A DNA stretch of 64,000 nucleotides from an uncultured Lachnospiraceae bacterium (GTDB taxonomy: Bacteria; Bacillota; Clostridia; Lachnospirales; Lachnospiraceae), in contig URUY01000001.1 of assembly GCA_900551115.1 (NCBI GenBank), positions 1 through 64,000 on the forward strand. The letters are read 5' to 3'. A program made the translations under genes and the position numbers. Of the stretch, positions 15,733 to 25,000 are shown one piece after another. The stretch's first letter is position 1. The number at the start of each line of letters is the position of its first letter. The notes below the pieces were generated by a model. It saw only the letters and a list, made by a program, of their open reading frames with translations, made no database searches and was not told the DNA's origin.

Positions 15733-16998
15733 ATGGGAATGACGATGACACAGAAGATTCTGGCTGCCCATGCAGGCTTGGAAACAGTGGAAGCAGGTCA
15801 GCTTATCGAAGCGGAACTGGATTTGGTGCTGGGAAATGATATCACCAGTCCGGTAGCAATTAAGGAAATGGAAAAAATGAAGGCGGACGGCGTATTCAAT
15901 AAAGATAAAATAGCGCTTGTACCGGATCATTTTGTTCCCAACAAGGATATTAAGTCTGCGGAGCATTGTAAATGTGTCCGGGAATTTGCCCGCAGAAATG
16001 AAATTACCAATTATTTTGAAGTAGGCGAAATGGGTATTGAGCATGCACTGCTTCCCGAAAAGGGACTGACCGTGGCAGGCGATGTGATTATCGGCGCAGA
16101 TTCCCATACCTGTACCTATGGTGCGCTGGGTGCTTTTTCCACCGGCGTAGGCAGTACGGACATGGCGGCAGGCATGGCTACCGGCAAAGCATGGTTTAAG
16201 GTACCTTCTGCACTTAAATTCAATCTCACGGGCAAGCCCTCCAAGTGGGTTTCCGGCAAGGATGTTATTCTGCATATTATCGGTATGATAGGCGTAGACG
16301 GCGCTCTTTACAAATCCCTTGAGTTTACCGGTGACGGTATTAAGAACCTGTCCATGGATGACCGCTTTACCATTGCCAATATGGCGATTGAAGCAGGTGC
16401 CAAAAACGGTATTTTCCCGGTGGATGATGTGGCAGAGGCCTATATGAAGGAGCATTCTGCGCGTCCCTATAAAATTTACGAAGCTGATGCAGACGCTGCA
16501 TATGACGAGGAATATACCATTGATTTAGCGGCATTAAAATCTACGGTAGCATTCCCGCATCTGCCTGAAAACACCCATACCTTAGATGAAATTGAGGATA
16601 TTGCAATCGACCAGGTGGTAATAGGCTCCTGTACCAACGGCAGACTGGATGATCTGCGGATTGCAGCAGAGGTCCTGAGCGGACGCCATGTAGCAAAGGG
16701 CATGCGCTGTATCGTGATTCCGGCTACCCAGCGGATTTATATGGAGGCTATGGAGGAAGGCTTGTTAAAGACCTTTATCGAAGCCGGTGCGGTGGTAAGC
16801 ACACCTACCTGCGGCCCCTGCCTTGGCGGTTATATGGGTATTCTGGCAGAAGGGGAACGCTGTGTTTCCACTACCAACAGAAACTTTGTAGGCCGTATGG
16901 GACATGTCAATTCTGAAATTTATCTGGCAAGTCCGGCTGTAGCAGCAGCAAGCGCCGTTACCGGAAAGCTTTCCGGACCGGATGCGCTTAATGATTAG
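15733..16998 (+). CDS. leuC: 3-isopropylmalate dehydratase large subunit
   Basis: The 421-residue catalytic subunit of isopropylmalate isomerase, which converts 2- to 3-isopropylmalate in leucine synthesis. It belongs to the aconitase family and binds a [4Fe-4S] cluster: the first cysteine is in IGSCTNGR and the other two in TPTCGPCLGG. Substrate motifs such as GADSHTCTYGA are present. The start ATG 15733 sits behind GGAGGAATAGCT and gives the family's usual length; the longer reading overlaps the promoter. leuD follows after 17 bases. leuA and leuB are not in the window. Confidence 0.95.
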   Translation: MGMTMTQKILAAHAGLETVEAGQLIEAELDLVLGNDITSPVAIKEMEKMKADGVFNKDKIALVPDHFVPNKDIKSAEHCKCVREFARRNEITNYFEVGEMGIEHALLPEKGLTVAGDVIIGADSHTCTYGALGAFSTGVGSTDMAAGMATGKAWFKVPSALKFNLTGKPSKWVSGKDVILHIIGMIGVDGALYKSLEFTGDGIKNLSMDDRFTIANMAIEAGAKNGIFPVDDVAEAYMKEHSARPYKIYEADADAAYDEEYTIDLAALKSTVAFPHLPENTHTLDEIEDIAIDQVVIGSCTNGRLDDLRIAAEVLSGRHVAKGMRCIVIPATQRIYMEAMEEGLLKTFIEAGAVVSTPTCGPCLGGYMGILAEGERCVSTTNRNFVGRMGHVNSEIYLASPAVAAASAVTGKLSGPDALND

Positions 16999-17015
16999 CA
17001 GAAGGGAGACAGAGC

Positions 17016-17501
17016 ATGAAAGCAAATGGAAGCGTTTTTAAATACGGAGACAATGTAGACACGGACGTTATTATTCCGGCAAGGTACTTAAATTCTTCAG
17101 ACCCTGCGGAGTTGGCGACCCACTGCATGGAGGATATAGATAAGGATTTTGTAAAAAAGGTACAGAAGGGCGATATTATCGTAGCCGATAAAAACTTTGG
17201 CTGCGGCTCCTCCAGAGAGCATGCCCCCATTGCCATTAAAGCGGCAGGCGTAAGCTGTGTGATAGCAAAAACCTTTGCCCGCATTTTCTACCGCAATGCC
17301 ATCAATATCGGACTTCCCATTATCGAATGTCCCCAGGCGGCAGAGGGTATCAGTGCAGGGGATGAGGTCAGCGTGGATTTTGATACCGGCATCATCACAA
17401 ATGTCACAAAGGGAACCACCTTCAAGGGACAGGCATTCCCGCCCTTTATGCAGAAAATCATCGCGGCAGAGGGGCTTATCAATTATATCAACAATAAGTA
17501 A
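17016..17501 (+). CDS. leuD: 3-isopropylmalate dehydratase small subunit
   Basis: A 161-residue swivelling domain subunit that pairs with LeuC to form the isomerase. The family motifs are clear: GDNVDTDVIIPARYL at the N-terminus and FGCGSSREHAPIAIKAAG, which contacts substrate. This is the short LeuD form typical of Clostridia and archaea-like enzymes. It is the last gene of the leuCD operon, with a terminator 12 bases after the stop. Confidence 0.95.
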   Translation: MKANGSVFKYGDNVDTDVIIPARYLNSSDPAELATHCMEDIDKDFVKKVQKGDIIVADKNFGCGSSREHAPIAIKAAGVSCVIAKTFARIFYRNAINIGLPIIECPQAAEGISAGDEVSVDFDTGIITNVTKGTTFKGQAFPPFMQKIIAAEGLINYINNK

Positions 17502-17512
17502 GTAAGGATAAG

Positions 17513-17545
17513 GGACCGGAAAAGTAAAAATTCCGGTCCTTTTTA
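17513..17545 (+). terminator. Terminator of leuCD
   Basis: GGACCGGAA (17513-17521) and TTCCGGTCC (17531-17539) form a perfect 9-bp stem, followed by five or more T. Confidence 0.88.
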
Positions 17546-17590
17546 TATAATTTACATAATAGGAAAGACTTTGTCGCACGAAAGGGTAAT

Positions 17591-17642
17591 AGGACCAAAG
17601 GACTGTCAAAAGGAGGCGCAGGACTAAAGGGCTGTCAAAAGG
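17591..17642 (+). repeat. Imperfect tandem duplication upstream of the MATE gene
   Basis: A 23-base block beginning AGGACCAAAGGACTGTC at 17591 recurs at 17620 with two changes (29-bp period). It is non-coding and lies between the leuD terminator and the MATE transporter promoter region. Confidence 0.8.
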
Positions 17643-17644
17643 GA

Positions 17645-17673
17645 TTGCAAAACAGAAGGGAAAATGCTAGGAT
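17645..17673 (+). promoter_or_regulatory. Possible promoter of the MATE transporter
   Basis: TTGCAA (17645-17650), 17 bases, TAGGAT (17668-17673). The -10 is imperfect. The small inverted repeat CTAG-GATTATG-CTAG overlaps it and might be a regulator site. Confidence 0.4.
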
Positions 17674-17749
17674 TATGCTAGTCAGTCTGAGACGGTAAAT
17701 CAGGTATGAAAATTATGAGTATAAACAAAAACGGAGTAAAACAGGTTAA

Positions 17750-19120
17750 ATGAATACAATGAACAAGAAATATGAAATAGATATGTGCAACGGTCCCTTA
17801 TTCGGAAAAATACTGCTCTTTACCCTGCCGCTTATGCTTTCCGGCATTTTGCAGCTTTTGTTCAATGCTGCGGATATGATTGTGGTGGGAAGATGGGTCG
17901 GAAGCAATGCCCTTGCGGCAGTAGGCTCCACCGGTCCCCTGATTAATCTTTTAGTCAATGTATTTATCGGTCTGTCGGTAGGGGCTAACGTACTGGTAGC
18001 AAGGTTTTACGGAGCAGGCCAGGACAAGGAGCTGTCCGATACGGTGCATACGGCAATACTCACCTCTCTTGTCTGTGGTATTTTTTTGATTTTTGTGGGA
18101 TTTTTTTCTGCCCCAATTGCCTTAAAGGCCATGGGAGCCCCGAAGGAAGTATTAGGACAGTCCGTGCTTTATATTCGGATTTATTTTGCAGCCATGCCGG
18201 CCATGATGGTATATAATTTCGGCTCCGCTATTTTGCGGGCGGTAGGAGATACCAGAAGACCGCTGTACTTTTTGACTTTTGCGGGAATTATAAACGTACT
18301 TTTAAATCTGCTGTTTGTTATCGTCTTTTCCATGGGAGTGGCCGGCGTTGCCCTTGCAACAGCCATTTCTCAGGTGGTCTGCGCCGTTCTTGTAGTAAAC
18401 TGCCTGATGCATTCAGACGGATCGTACCGGCTTGATTTAAGGAAACTTCGCATTGTGCGGCACAAGCTTTTCATGATGATAAGAATCGGTCTGCCGGCAG
18501 GGTTACAGGGCGCTATATTCTCCATTTCCAATGTGTTGATTCAATCCTCCGTCAATTCCTTCGGTGCAACGGCCATGGCTGCCAATTCCGCAGCGGGCAA
18601 TTTAGAGGGGTTTGTATATACCGCTATGAATACCCTGCATCAGACAGCAGTAAGCTTTGTAGGGCAGAATTACGGAGCCCATAAATACAGGCGCATCGGG
18701 GTGATTGCACTGGAGTGTTTGGGGATTGTAACGGTTGTGGGGCTGGTAATGGGAAACGTCGTCTATTTTGCGGGAAATATACTGTTAAAGCTGTATGCTA
18801 CGGAACCGGAGGTTATTACGCTTGGCTTAAGACGGCTTTTCTTTGTCTGCTGTCCCTATTTTCTCTGCGGCGTTATGGATACCTTAGTAGGGTGTCTGCG
18901 CGGTATGGGGCGCTCTGTCATGCCCATGCTGGTTTCCCTGACGGGAGCATGTCTGTTTAGAATCATTTGGATATATACTGTTTTTTCCATGGACAGAAGA
19001 CTGGACGTGCTGTACATTTCCTATCCCATATCCTGGGCGCTTACCGGGCTTGTGCATGCAGGCTGTCTTTTGTTTGTCTATATGAATTTAAGGAAGAGAG
19101 AAATAAAAAAGAATGCTTGA
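17750..19120 (+). CDS. MATE-family multidrug/sodium antiporter
   Basis: A 456-residue inner-membrane protein with about 12 hydrophobic helices in two related halves, typical of the MATE (MatE) family in the DinF/NorM group. Visible hallmarks are LPLMLSGILQLLFNAADMIVVGRWVG at helix 1 and AVGSTGPLINLLVNVFIGLSVGANV. Members export cationic drugs or metabolites in exchange for Na+ or H+; the substrate cannot be predicted. The start is ATG 17750 or ATG 17759, as neither has a strong SD. The stop codon overlaps the -35 box of the ruvA promoter. Confidence 0.9.
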   Translation: MNTMNKKYEIDMCNGPLFGKILLFTLPLMLSGILQLLFNAADMIVVGRWVGSNALAAVGSTGPLINLLVNVFIGLSVGANVLVARFYGAGQDKELSDTVHTAILTSLVCGIFLIFVGFFSAPIALKAMGAPKEVLGQSVLYIRIYFAAMPAMMVYNFGSAILRAVGDTRRPLYFLTFAGIINVLLNLLFVIVFSMGVAGVALATAISQVVCAVLVVNCLMHSDGSYRLDLRKLRIVRHKLFMMIRIGLPAGLQGAIFSISNVLIQSSVNSFGATAMAANSAAGNLEGFVYTAMNTLHQTAVSFVGQNYGAHKYRRIGVIALECLGIVTVVGLVMGNVVYFAGNILLKLYATEPEVITLGLRRLFFVCCPYFLCGVMDTLVGCLRGMGRSVMPMLVSLTGACLFRIIWIYTVFSMDRRLDVLYISYPISWALTGLVHAGCLLFVYMNLRKREIKKNA

Positions 19121-19145
19121 AACATATGTTCGATTATGATATACT
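19117..19145 (+). promoter_or_regulatory. Promoter of ruvAB
   Basis: TTGAAA (19117-19122), exactly 17 bases, TATACT (19140-19145). The -35 overlaps the MATE stop codon. A LexA-like box covers the end of the -35 and the spacer. Confidence 0.72.
19119..19132. promoter_or_regulatory. LexA (SOS) box over the ruvA promoter
   Basis: GAAACATATGTTCG matches the Gram-positive LexA/DinR consensus CGAAC-N4-GTTCG at 8 of 10 defined positions. It sits between the -35 and -10 of the ruvA promoter, where repressor would block polymerase. ruvAB is SOS-controlled in several bacteria, which supports the reading. Confidence 0.6.
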
Positions 19146-19163
19146 TTTTTAGGAGGTTTTTCT

Positions 19164-19769
19164 ATGATAGCATATGTAAAAGGTGAAATTGCAGAGATTT
19201 CAGAGGATAATGTAGTAATAGATGTAGGCGGTGTCGGTATCAATGTCCGGATTTCTGCAAGAGAAGCGCAGAGTCTGCCGGCCATTGGACAGGATATCAG
19301 ACTGCATACCTATACGCTGGTACGGGAGGATTCTTTTTCACTTTACGGATTCCTTACCAGAGATGATTTGGATATTTTCAAAAAATGTATTACGGTCAAC
19401 GGCATAGGACCCAAAGGAGCGTTGGCTATTCTTTCCGTTATGGATGCGGATGCGCTGCGTTATGCCATTCTTTCCGGAGATGCCAAAGCCATTGCCAGGG
19501 CTCCCGGTATCGGTGCCAGGACTGCGGAACGGCTGATTCTTGATTTAAAGGACAAGGTGACCTTTGATGATACGATGATTAACCGGGAGATTTCCATGCA
19601 GCAGGCGAACCTGCAAAAGGCGGAGGGTGCCATGAAAGAGGCGGTAGAGGCGTTAGTAGCTCTTGGCTACGGACAGACAGAAAGCTTTAAGGCCGTAGGA
19701 CAGATACCGGATGCAGACACCATGGACAGCGGGGAGCTGTTAAAGGCAGCACTGAAAAAACTGTTTTAA
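19164..19769 (+). CDS. ruvA: Holliday junction branch migration protein RuvA
   Basis: A 201-residue RuvA. The N-terminal OB fold (MIAYVKGEIAEI...) is followed by two helix-hairpin-helix motifs that hold the junction (ITVNGIGPKGALAIL and APGIGARTAERLILDLKDK), then a flexible linker and domain III (about 150-201) that contacts RuvB. It binds four-way junctions as a tetramer and recruits RuvB motors. SD TAGGAGG is 8 bases before ATG 19164. ruvB follows immediately. Confidence 0.96.
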   Translation: MIAYVKGEIAEISEDNVVIDVGGVGINVRISAREAQSLPAIGQDIRLHTYTLVREDSFSLYGFLTRDDLDIFKKCITVNGIGPKGALAILSVMDADALRYAILSGDAKAIARAPGIGARTAERLILDLKDKVTFDDTMINREISMQQANLQKAEGAMKEAVEALVALGYGQTESFKAVGQIPDADTMDSGELLKAALKKLF

Positions 19770-19781
19770 AGGATGAAGAGA

Positions 19782-20777
19782 ATGCCAAGGACGATTGAGA
19801 CCAATATTACGGAAGAAGATTTAAAAATTGAAGGTTCCTTGAGACCCCGGTACTTAACCGATTATATCGGGCAGGAAAAAGTAAAGGAGAATCTCAAAAT
19901 CTATATAGAAGCTGCCAAGCAGCGCGGTGATGCATTGGATCATGCCCTTTTTTACGGGCCGCCCGGCTTGGGCAAGACCACTTTGGCCGGTATTATAGCC
20001 AATGAAATGGGAGTCAATATGAAAGTCACCAGCGGACCGGCCATTGAAAAGCCGGGAGAGATAGCGGCTATTTTAAACAATCTGCAGGAAGGCGACATTC
20101 TTTTTGTAGATGAGATCCACCGGCTGAACAGACAGGTGGAAGAGGTGCTGTATCCTGCTATGGAGGATTTTGCCATAGACATCATGATCGGAAAGGGAGC
20201 ATCTGCCCGTTCCATCAGGCTTGACCTTCCAAAGTTTACGCTGGTTGGGGCAACCACCAGAGCAGGAATGCTGACGGCCCCCTTAAGAGACCGGTTCGGC
20301 ATGATTCATCGTTTGGAATTTTATACCGTTGCAGAGCTTAAGCTGATTATCAAGCACTCGGCACGGATACTGCAGGTGGCAATTGATGACGGCGGCGCTC
20401 TTGAGCTTGCAAAAAGAAGCAGAGGTACGCCCAGACTTGCCAACCGTATCTTAAAACGAGTGCGCGATTTTGCACAGGTAAAATATGACGGCGACATTAC
20501 GGAAGAGATTGCCCGTACCGCCCTTGATTTAATGGATGTGGATAAGCTGGGACTGGATCATATTGACCGCAATATGCTTTCCACTATGATTTTAAAGTTT
20601 GGAGGCGGCCCGGTGGGACTGGATACGCTGGCGGCATCAATCGGTGAAGACGCCGGTACCATAGAGGATGTTTATGAGCCTTTTCTGATACAGAACGGAC
20701 TGATTAACCGGACGCCGAGAGGCCGTGTGGTGACGGAGCTTGCTTACAAGCATATGGGAATAGCGCCTCTGACATAA
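19782..20777 (+). CDS. ruvB: Holliday junction ATPase RuvB
   Basis: A AAA+ motor of about 331 residues that drives branch migration together with RuvA. Walker A is GPPGLGKTT, Walker B is LFVDEIHRL, sensor 1 lies in GATTRAG and the arginine finger region in APLRDRFGMIHRLEFY. The C-terminal winged helix binds DNA (about 255-331). ATG 19782 is preferred because AAAGG lies 9 bases upstream; the in-frame ATG 19773 touches the SD. The gene starts 12 bases after ruvA and no ruvC is present, as usual in Firmicutes, where RecU (here at 50695) resolves junctions. Confidence 0.96.
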   Translation: MPRTIETNITEEDLKIEGSLRPRYLTDYIGQEKVKENLKIYIEAAKQRGDALDHALFYGPPGLGKTTLAGIIANEMGVNMKVTSGPAIEKPGEIAAILNNLQEGDILFVDEIHRLNRQVEEVLYPAMEDFAIDIMIGKGASARSIRLDLPKFTLVGATTRAGMLTAPLRDRFGMIHRLEFYTVAELKLIIKHSARILQVAIDDGGALELAKRSRGTPRLANRILKRVRDFAQVKYDGDITEEIARTALDLMDVDKLGLDHIDRNMLSTMILKFGGGPVGLDTLAASIGEDAGTIEDVYEPFLIQNGLINRTPRGRVVTELAYKHMGIAPLT

Positions 20778-20829
20778 AAATATTTCAAAAAATTCCCTGA
20801 AAAATGAGAAAACTTAAGCCAAAAACCCC

Positions 20830-20858
20830 TTGCCTGTAATCTTATGTTGATATATAAT
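20830..20858 (+). promoter_or_regulatory. Promoter of zapA
   Basis: TTGCCT (20830-20835), 17 bases, TATAAT (20853-20858). The leader to the zapA ATG is about 75 bases. Confidence 0.6.
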
Positions 20859-20940
20859 ATATCTAGTATGTTGGGAAAGTGTAATATGGCATATTTTGTA
20901 TGTGACATTTTACATGATGATAGGGCAGGAGGAGCAAGTG

Positions 20941-21348
20941 ATGTCTTCTAAAACAGATACCGAAGTCATTATCGGGGGCAAGATATTTACCTTAAGCGGA
21001 TATGAGAGTGAAGAATACCTGCAAAAGGTTGCTTCTTATATCAATAATAAGCTGGATGAATACGGTAAAATCGACAGCTTCAGAAGACAGCCTTTGGACA
21101 CGCAGGCCGTTTTAATGCAGCTCAATATTGCTGACGATTATTTTAAAGCAAAAAAGCAGATAAGCCTTTTGGAGGAAGAATTAAGAACCAAGGAAAAAGA
21201 GCTTTATGACTTAAAGCATGAGCTGATTGCTTCACAGATAAAGCTGGAGTCAACAGAAAAGCGCACAAAAGAAATGCAGACGGAAATCAATGAGAATGCA
21301 AAGAAAATCGTGCGTCTGGAGACAGAATTAAAAGATTATAATAAATAA
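20941..21348 (+). CDS. zapA: Cell division protein ZapA
   Basis: A 135-residue ZapA-family protein. The N-terminal globular domain (TEVIIGGKIFTLSGYESEEYLQKVASYIN) is followed by a long coiled coil (about 65-133) rich in Glu and Lys. ZapA tetramers crosslink FtsZ filaments and support Z-ring assembly. The start ATG 20941 follows AGGAGG at the right distance; upstream in-frame ATGs have no SD. A hairpin follows the stop codon. The next genes include a FtsW/RodA-PBP pair, consistent with an envelope and division neighbourhood. Confidence 0.9.
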   Translation: MSSKTDTEVIIGGKIFTLSGYESEEYLQKVASYINNKLDEYGKIDSFRRQPLDTQAVLMQLNIADDYFKAKKQISLLEEELRTKEKELYDLKHELIASQIKLESTEKRTKEMQTEINENAKKIVRLETELKDYNK

Positions 21349-21355
21349 GAAAGGG

Positions 21356-21384
21356 CGCTGTTCGGAAACGGACAGCGTTGTTTA
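21356..21384 (+). terminator. Hairpin after zapA, weak terminator
   Basis: CGCTGTTCG (21356-21364) pairs with CGGACAGCG (21369-21377) around a GAAA loop, with one G-T pair, followed by TTGTTTATCT. The T-tract is broken, so termination may be partial and let transcripts reach the U32 gene. Confidence 0.55.
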
Positions 21385-21402
21385 TCTATGGGAGTTAAAA
21401 AA

Positions 21403-23604
21403 GTGGAGCTTCTGGCTCCGGCAGGAAATTATGAGAGCTTTTTAGGCGCCATTCATGCAGGCGCGGACGCTGTATATCTGGGCGGTGAAAAATTCGGAGC
21501 AAGAGCTTATGCGGATAATTTTTCGGAAGAGGAAATCTGCCGCGCTGTTTCCTATGCCCATATCTTTGGCAGAAAGGTGTATCTTACGGTCAATACCCTG
21601 ATAAAGGATTCGGAGTTTTCCGAGCTGCTTCCCTACCTTACGCCCTTTTATCTGGCAGGCTTAGACGGGGTCATTGTGCAGGATATAGGTGCATTTATGG
21701 CTATTAAAGAGGCTTTTCCCGGTTTGGAACTGCATGTGAGTACCCAGATGACGGTAACCGGCCCTTTCGGGGCAAAAATGCTGAAAGAGCTTGGTGCAGT
21801 AAGGATTGTGCCGGCAAGAGAGCTGTCCCTTTCGGAAATTCAGGCTATCAAAGAAGAAACGGGATTGGAAATAGAGACTTTTGTGCATGGGGCAATGTGT
21901 TATTGTTATTCCGGTCAATGCCTGTTTTCCAGTATTCTTGGCGGCAGAAGCGGCAACAGAGGACGCTGCGCACAGCCTTGCCGTCTGCCTTACCGAATAG
22001 GAAAAGAGGATGCTTTGGGAGCGGAGCAGTATCCCTTAAGCTTAAAGGATATGTGTACGATTTCTTTTCTTCCCAGGCTGATTGAAGCCGGTATTGATTC
22101 GTTTAAAATAGAGGGCAGAATGAAAAAGCCGGAGTATGCTGCAGGGGTAACGGCCATTTACAGGAAATATATTGACCTTTACTATCAGAAAAAAATGCCC
22201 TATAAGGTGCAGGAAGCAGATTTAAAAAAGCTGTCCTCCTTATATATCCGCTCCCAAATACAGGAAGGCTATTATTTTAAGCATAACGGAGCCGATATGG
22301 TAACGCTTGTATCACCGGCCTATAACGGAAGTGATGAGCAGCTTTTGACAGATATCAGAAAAACCTATATTGAAGCGCCTTTAAAGAAAAAAATCCATAT
22401 GGCTGCTGTGTTTAAGGCAGGAGAAAAGGCAAGCCTTACGGTTACCTGTGCAGAAGAAAGCGTGTCCATTACGGTAACCGGAGAAACGGTATCTTTGGCG
22501 AATAAGCAGCCGATAACGGAAGACAATATAAGAAAAGGACTGCAAAAACTGGGAAATACGGCTTTTTATGCAGAGTCTTCCGATATCGGTATTTATGCAG
22601 AGGATGGTATTTTTTACCCGCTTAAGGCAATAAACGAACTGCGCAGGATGGGGCTTCTTGCATTGGAGCAGGCATTTTGCGGATATGAAAGAACGCTTCC
22701 CCGTCAGTCTGATACCGTGCAGAAAGAAGCAGCAGAAAGCAAAAAGGCAGAGAAAACCTTCCGTATATCGGTAAGCACACTCAAACAGCTGCAGGCTGTT
22801 TTACAGACGGATATTGTCTTTGATGCGCTTTATCTTGAATCGGATATGCCGCAGCTGTCGGAAATGTTTTTAGAAGAATGCAGGGGAAAAATTGCCAAAA
22901 AAGGACTTAATGCCGGGATTTTTATTGCGCTGCCCTATATTGTACGGAATAAGGACTTTTCAGGTCTTACATCCATGCTTTCCCTTTTCAGAAAAGCGGA
23001 CGGATGTCTGGTTCGTAACATGGAAGCTTTTTATTGGCTGAAAGAGCAGGACTATCACGGGAAAATCCTTACCGATGCCGGAATATACTGCTTTAACAGG
23101 CAGACACTTGCTTTTTGGCTTACAAGGGCTGACGGCTGTACACTGCCTTATGAGCTTAACAGAAAAGAGCTGCGGCAGATGTCCGAAGAACTAAATCAAA
23201 TACAGCCTTTCTCCCACAATGCAGACGCAGATACGGAGCAGATAGTGTACGGCCATATTCCGTTAATGATTACGGCTAACTGCATTGCAAAAACTGCCGG
23301 AAAATGTGTAAAAGACGGATTTGAACGGGAGACGCTCTTTTTGAAGGACCGTTACAAGAAAGATTTTCCTGTGGTGACAAACTGCCGTTATTGCTATAAT
23401 GTCATATACAATTCTGTTCCGCTTTCCCTTCACGATAAAGTCCTGAAAGAAAAAAACGGACGCATGCGTCTTATGTTTACCACGGAAACAGGAAAAGAGA
23501 CCGCCGAAACAGCGCGTTTTTTTGCGGATTTACAGAATGGTCTGGCCGGACAGCCCCCTTATGCGGAATATACGTTGGGACATGAAAAACGCGGTGTAGA
23601 ATAG
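21403..23604 (+). CDS. U32-family protein (RlhA/TrhP type) with C-terminal extension
   Basis: A protein of about 733 residues of the U32 (once 'collagenase-like peptidase') family. The TIM-barrel start VELLAPAGNYESFLGAIHAGADAVYLGG and the cysteine-rich segment HGAMCYCYSGQC...GRCAQPCR are diagnostic. Family members TrhP and RlhA hydroxylate tRNA or 23S rRNA using prephenate, so an RNA modification role is more likely than proteolysis. The C-terminal half includes a DUF3656-like region and more cysteines (TNCRYCYN). GTG 21403 has GGGAG 8 bases upstream; the in-frame ATG 21388 has no SD and lies against the zapA hairpin. Confidence 0.85.
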   Translation: MELLAPAGNYESFLGAIHAGADAVYLGGEKFGARAYADNFSEEEICRAVSYAHIFGRKVYLTVNTLIKDSEFSELLPYLTPFYLAGLDGVIVQDIGAFMAIKEAFPGLELHVSTQMTVTGPFGAKMLKELGAVRIVPARELSLSEIQAIKEETGLEIETFVHGAMCYCYSGQCLFSSILGGRSGNRGRCAQPCRLPYRIGKEDALGAEQYPLSLKDMCTISFLPRLIEAGIDSFKIEGRMKKPEYAAGVTAIYRKYIDLYYQKKMPYKVQEADLKKLSSLYIRSQIQEGYYFKHNGADMVTLVSPAYNGSDEQLLTDIRKTYIEAPLKKKIHMAAVFKAGEKASLTVTCAEESVSITVTGETVSLANKQPITEDNIRKGLQKLGNTAFYAESSDIGIYAEDGIFYPLKAINELRRMGLLALEQAFCGYERTLPRQSDTVQKEAAESKKAEKTFRISVSTLKQLQAVLQTDIVFDALYLESDMPQLSEMFLEECRGKIAKKGLNAGIFIALPYIVRNKDFSGLTSMLSLFRKADGCLVRNMEAFYWLKEQDYHGKILTDAGIYCFNRQTLAFWLTRADGCTLPYELNRKELRQMSEELNQIQPFSHNADADTEQIVYGHIPLMITANCIAKTAGKCVKDGFERETLFLKDRYKKDFPVVTNCRYCYNVIYNSVPLSLHDKVLKEKNGRMRLMFTTETGKETAETARFFADLQNGLAGQPPYAEYTLGHEKRGVE

Positions 23605-23611
23605 GAGAAAT

Positions 23612-25000
23612 ATGCAGGAATATTTTGTTGAATTATCCAAATATTTTATTGTGGCTTTGATGGCTTTTTATACCTTTTTTTGTTTCCTTGTTTTCAGGTT
23701 CAGGGAAGAAACACGCAGAAAGGGGATTTATACAGGACAGAGGATTTTACTGTTTCTGATTCAGCTTTGCTGTTTTCTTACGCTGTATTTTGAAAGCGGG
23801 CAAATAGAGTATCTGTTTTTTTATGCCTTTGTGCAGATATTTTTATTCTCTGCCATGGTGCTGACCTGCCAGATCTATGAAAGGATAAACCGTTTGCTTT
23901 TAAACAATATGTGTCTGCTTTTAGGCATTGGTCTTGTGCTTCTTTCAAGACTTTCCCTGAAAAGAGCAGAAAAACAGCTTGCTATTGTGATTGTATCCTT
24001 TATTGTCAGTCTTTTTGTTCCCATGCTTATAACGAAAATGAAGTTTTTGCGGAAACTGACCTGGCTGTATGCTTCCGTAGGAATTTTTCTCTTAAGTGCG
24101 GTGCTTTTACTGGGCAATTTAACGCATGGCTCAAAAATCTCCTTTTCCATAGCGGATATAACCGTTCAGCCGTCTGAATTTGTGAAGCTGATTTTTGTAT
24201 TTTTTCTGGCAGCTGCACTTTTTGAAGATGTTTCCTTTAAAAGGGTTGCCGTTACAACCGTTATTGCGGCCTTACATGTAATCATTTTGGTGGTTTCAAG
24301 AGATCTGGGAAGTGCGCTTATATTTTTTATATGCTATCTGTTTGTTGTGTTTATGGCAACTGCCAGCTATCTGTATCTTTTGTTAGGGCTTTTTGCCGGA
24401 AGCGCGGGCGCAGTAGCGGCTTACTTTCTGTTTGGTCATGTTAAGGAGAGGGTTGTTGCATGGCTCAACCCCTTTGCCTATATAGACAGTCAGGGATATC
24501 AGATTACCCAGTCTCTTTTTGCCATAGGCAGCGGCAGCTGGTTCGGTATGGGGCTGATGGGCGGCACACCGGGAGATATTCCTTATGTAGAAAAGGATTT
24601 TGTTTTTTCAGCCCTTTGTGAGGAGCTTGGCGTTATCAGCGGTATTTGTATTATTCTCATATGCTTAAGCTGTTTTATCATGATGATGCACACAGGCCTT
24701 AAACACAGGGATACCTTTTACAGGCTGATTGCTCTTGGCTGCGGCGTTATTTATATTTTCCAGATATTTCTGACCATAGGGGGCGGTATTAAATTTATTC
24801 CGCTTACCGGCGTGACCCTTCCTTTTATCAGCTATGGCGGCAGCTCTGTGTTTACTACCACGCTGTTGTTCTTTATTGTACAGGGAGTGTGCAATTTACA
24901 GCAGCCGCAGGAAGAAAAAATGAAGCGTTATCCGAGAAAGCAGCAAGGAGGAGAGATGTATGCGGCAAAAACGAGAAAGAAAAAACGTTCAGAAGACTGA
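23612..25000 (+). CDS. FtsW/RodA/SpoVE-family SEDS glycosyltransferase
   Basis: A 462-residue polytopic membrane protein with about ten helices. SEDS hallmarks are QPSEFVKLIFV, the catalytic-site Asp in SRDLGSALIFF, and the C-terminal GVTLPFISYGGSS. It should polymerise peptidoglycan glycan strands from lipid II together with a class B PBP. That partner is the next gene, which overlaps its end by 41 bp. The pair resembles the RodA-PbpA unit of actinobacteria. The longer N-terminal membrane region makes a strict FtsW or RodA call unsafe. Confidence 0.9.
   Translation: MQEYFVELSKYFIVALMAFYTFFCFLVFRFREETRRKGIYTGQRILLFLIQLCCFLTLYFESGQIEYLFFYAFVQIFLFSAMVLTCQIYERINRLLLNNMCLLLGIGLVLLSRLSLKRAEKQLAIVIVSFIVSLFVPMLITKMKFLRKLTWLYASVGIFLLSAVLLLGNLTHGSKISFSIADITVQPSEFVKLIFVFFLAAALFEDVSFKRVAVTTVIAALHVIILVVSRDLGSALIFFICYLFVVFMATASYLYLLLGLFAGSAGAVAAYFLFGHVKERVVAWLNPFAYIDSQGYQITQSLFAIGSGSWFGMGLMGGTPGDIPYVEKDFVFSALCEELGVISGICIILICLSCFIMMMHTGLKHRDTFYRLIALGCGVIYIFQIFLTIGGGIKFIPLTGVTLPFISYGGSSVFTTTLLFFIVQGVCNLQQPQEEKMKRYPRKQQGGEMYAAKTRKKKRSED

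Noticed and set aside
15628..16455. A 275-codon reading frame opposite leuC
   Set aside because: It is antisense to a certain gene, has no SD, and its translation is rich in Cys, His and Tyr, a usual sign of a shadow frame.
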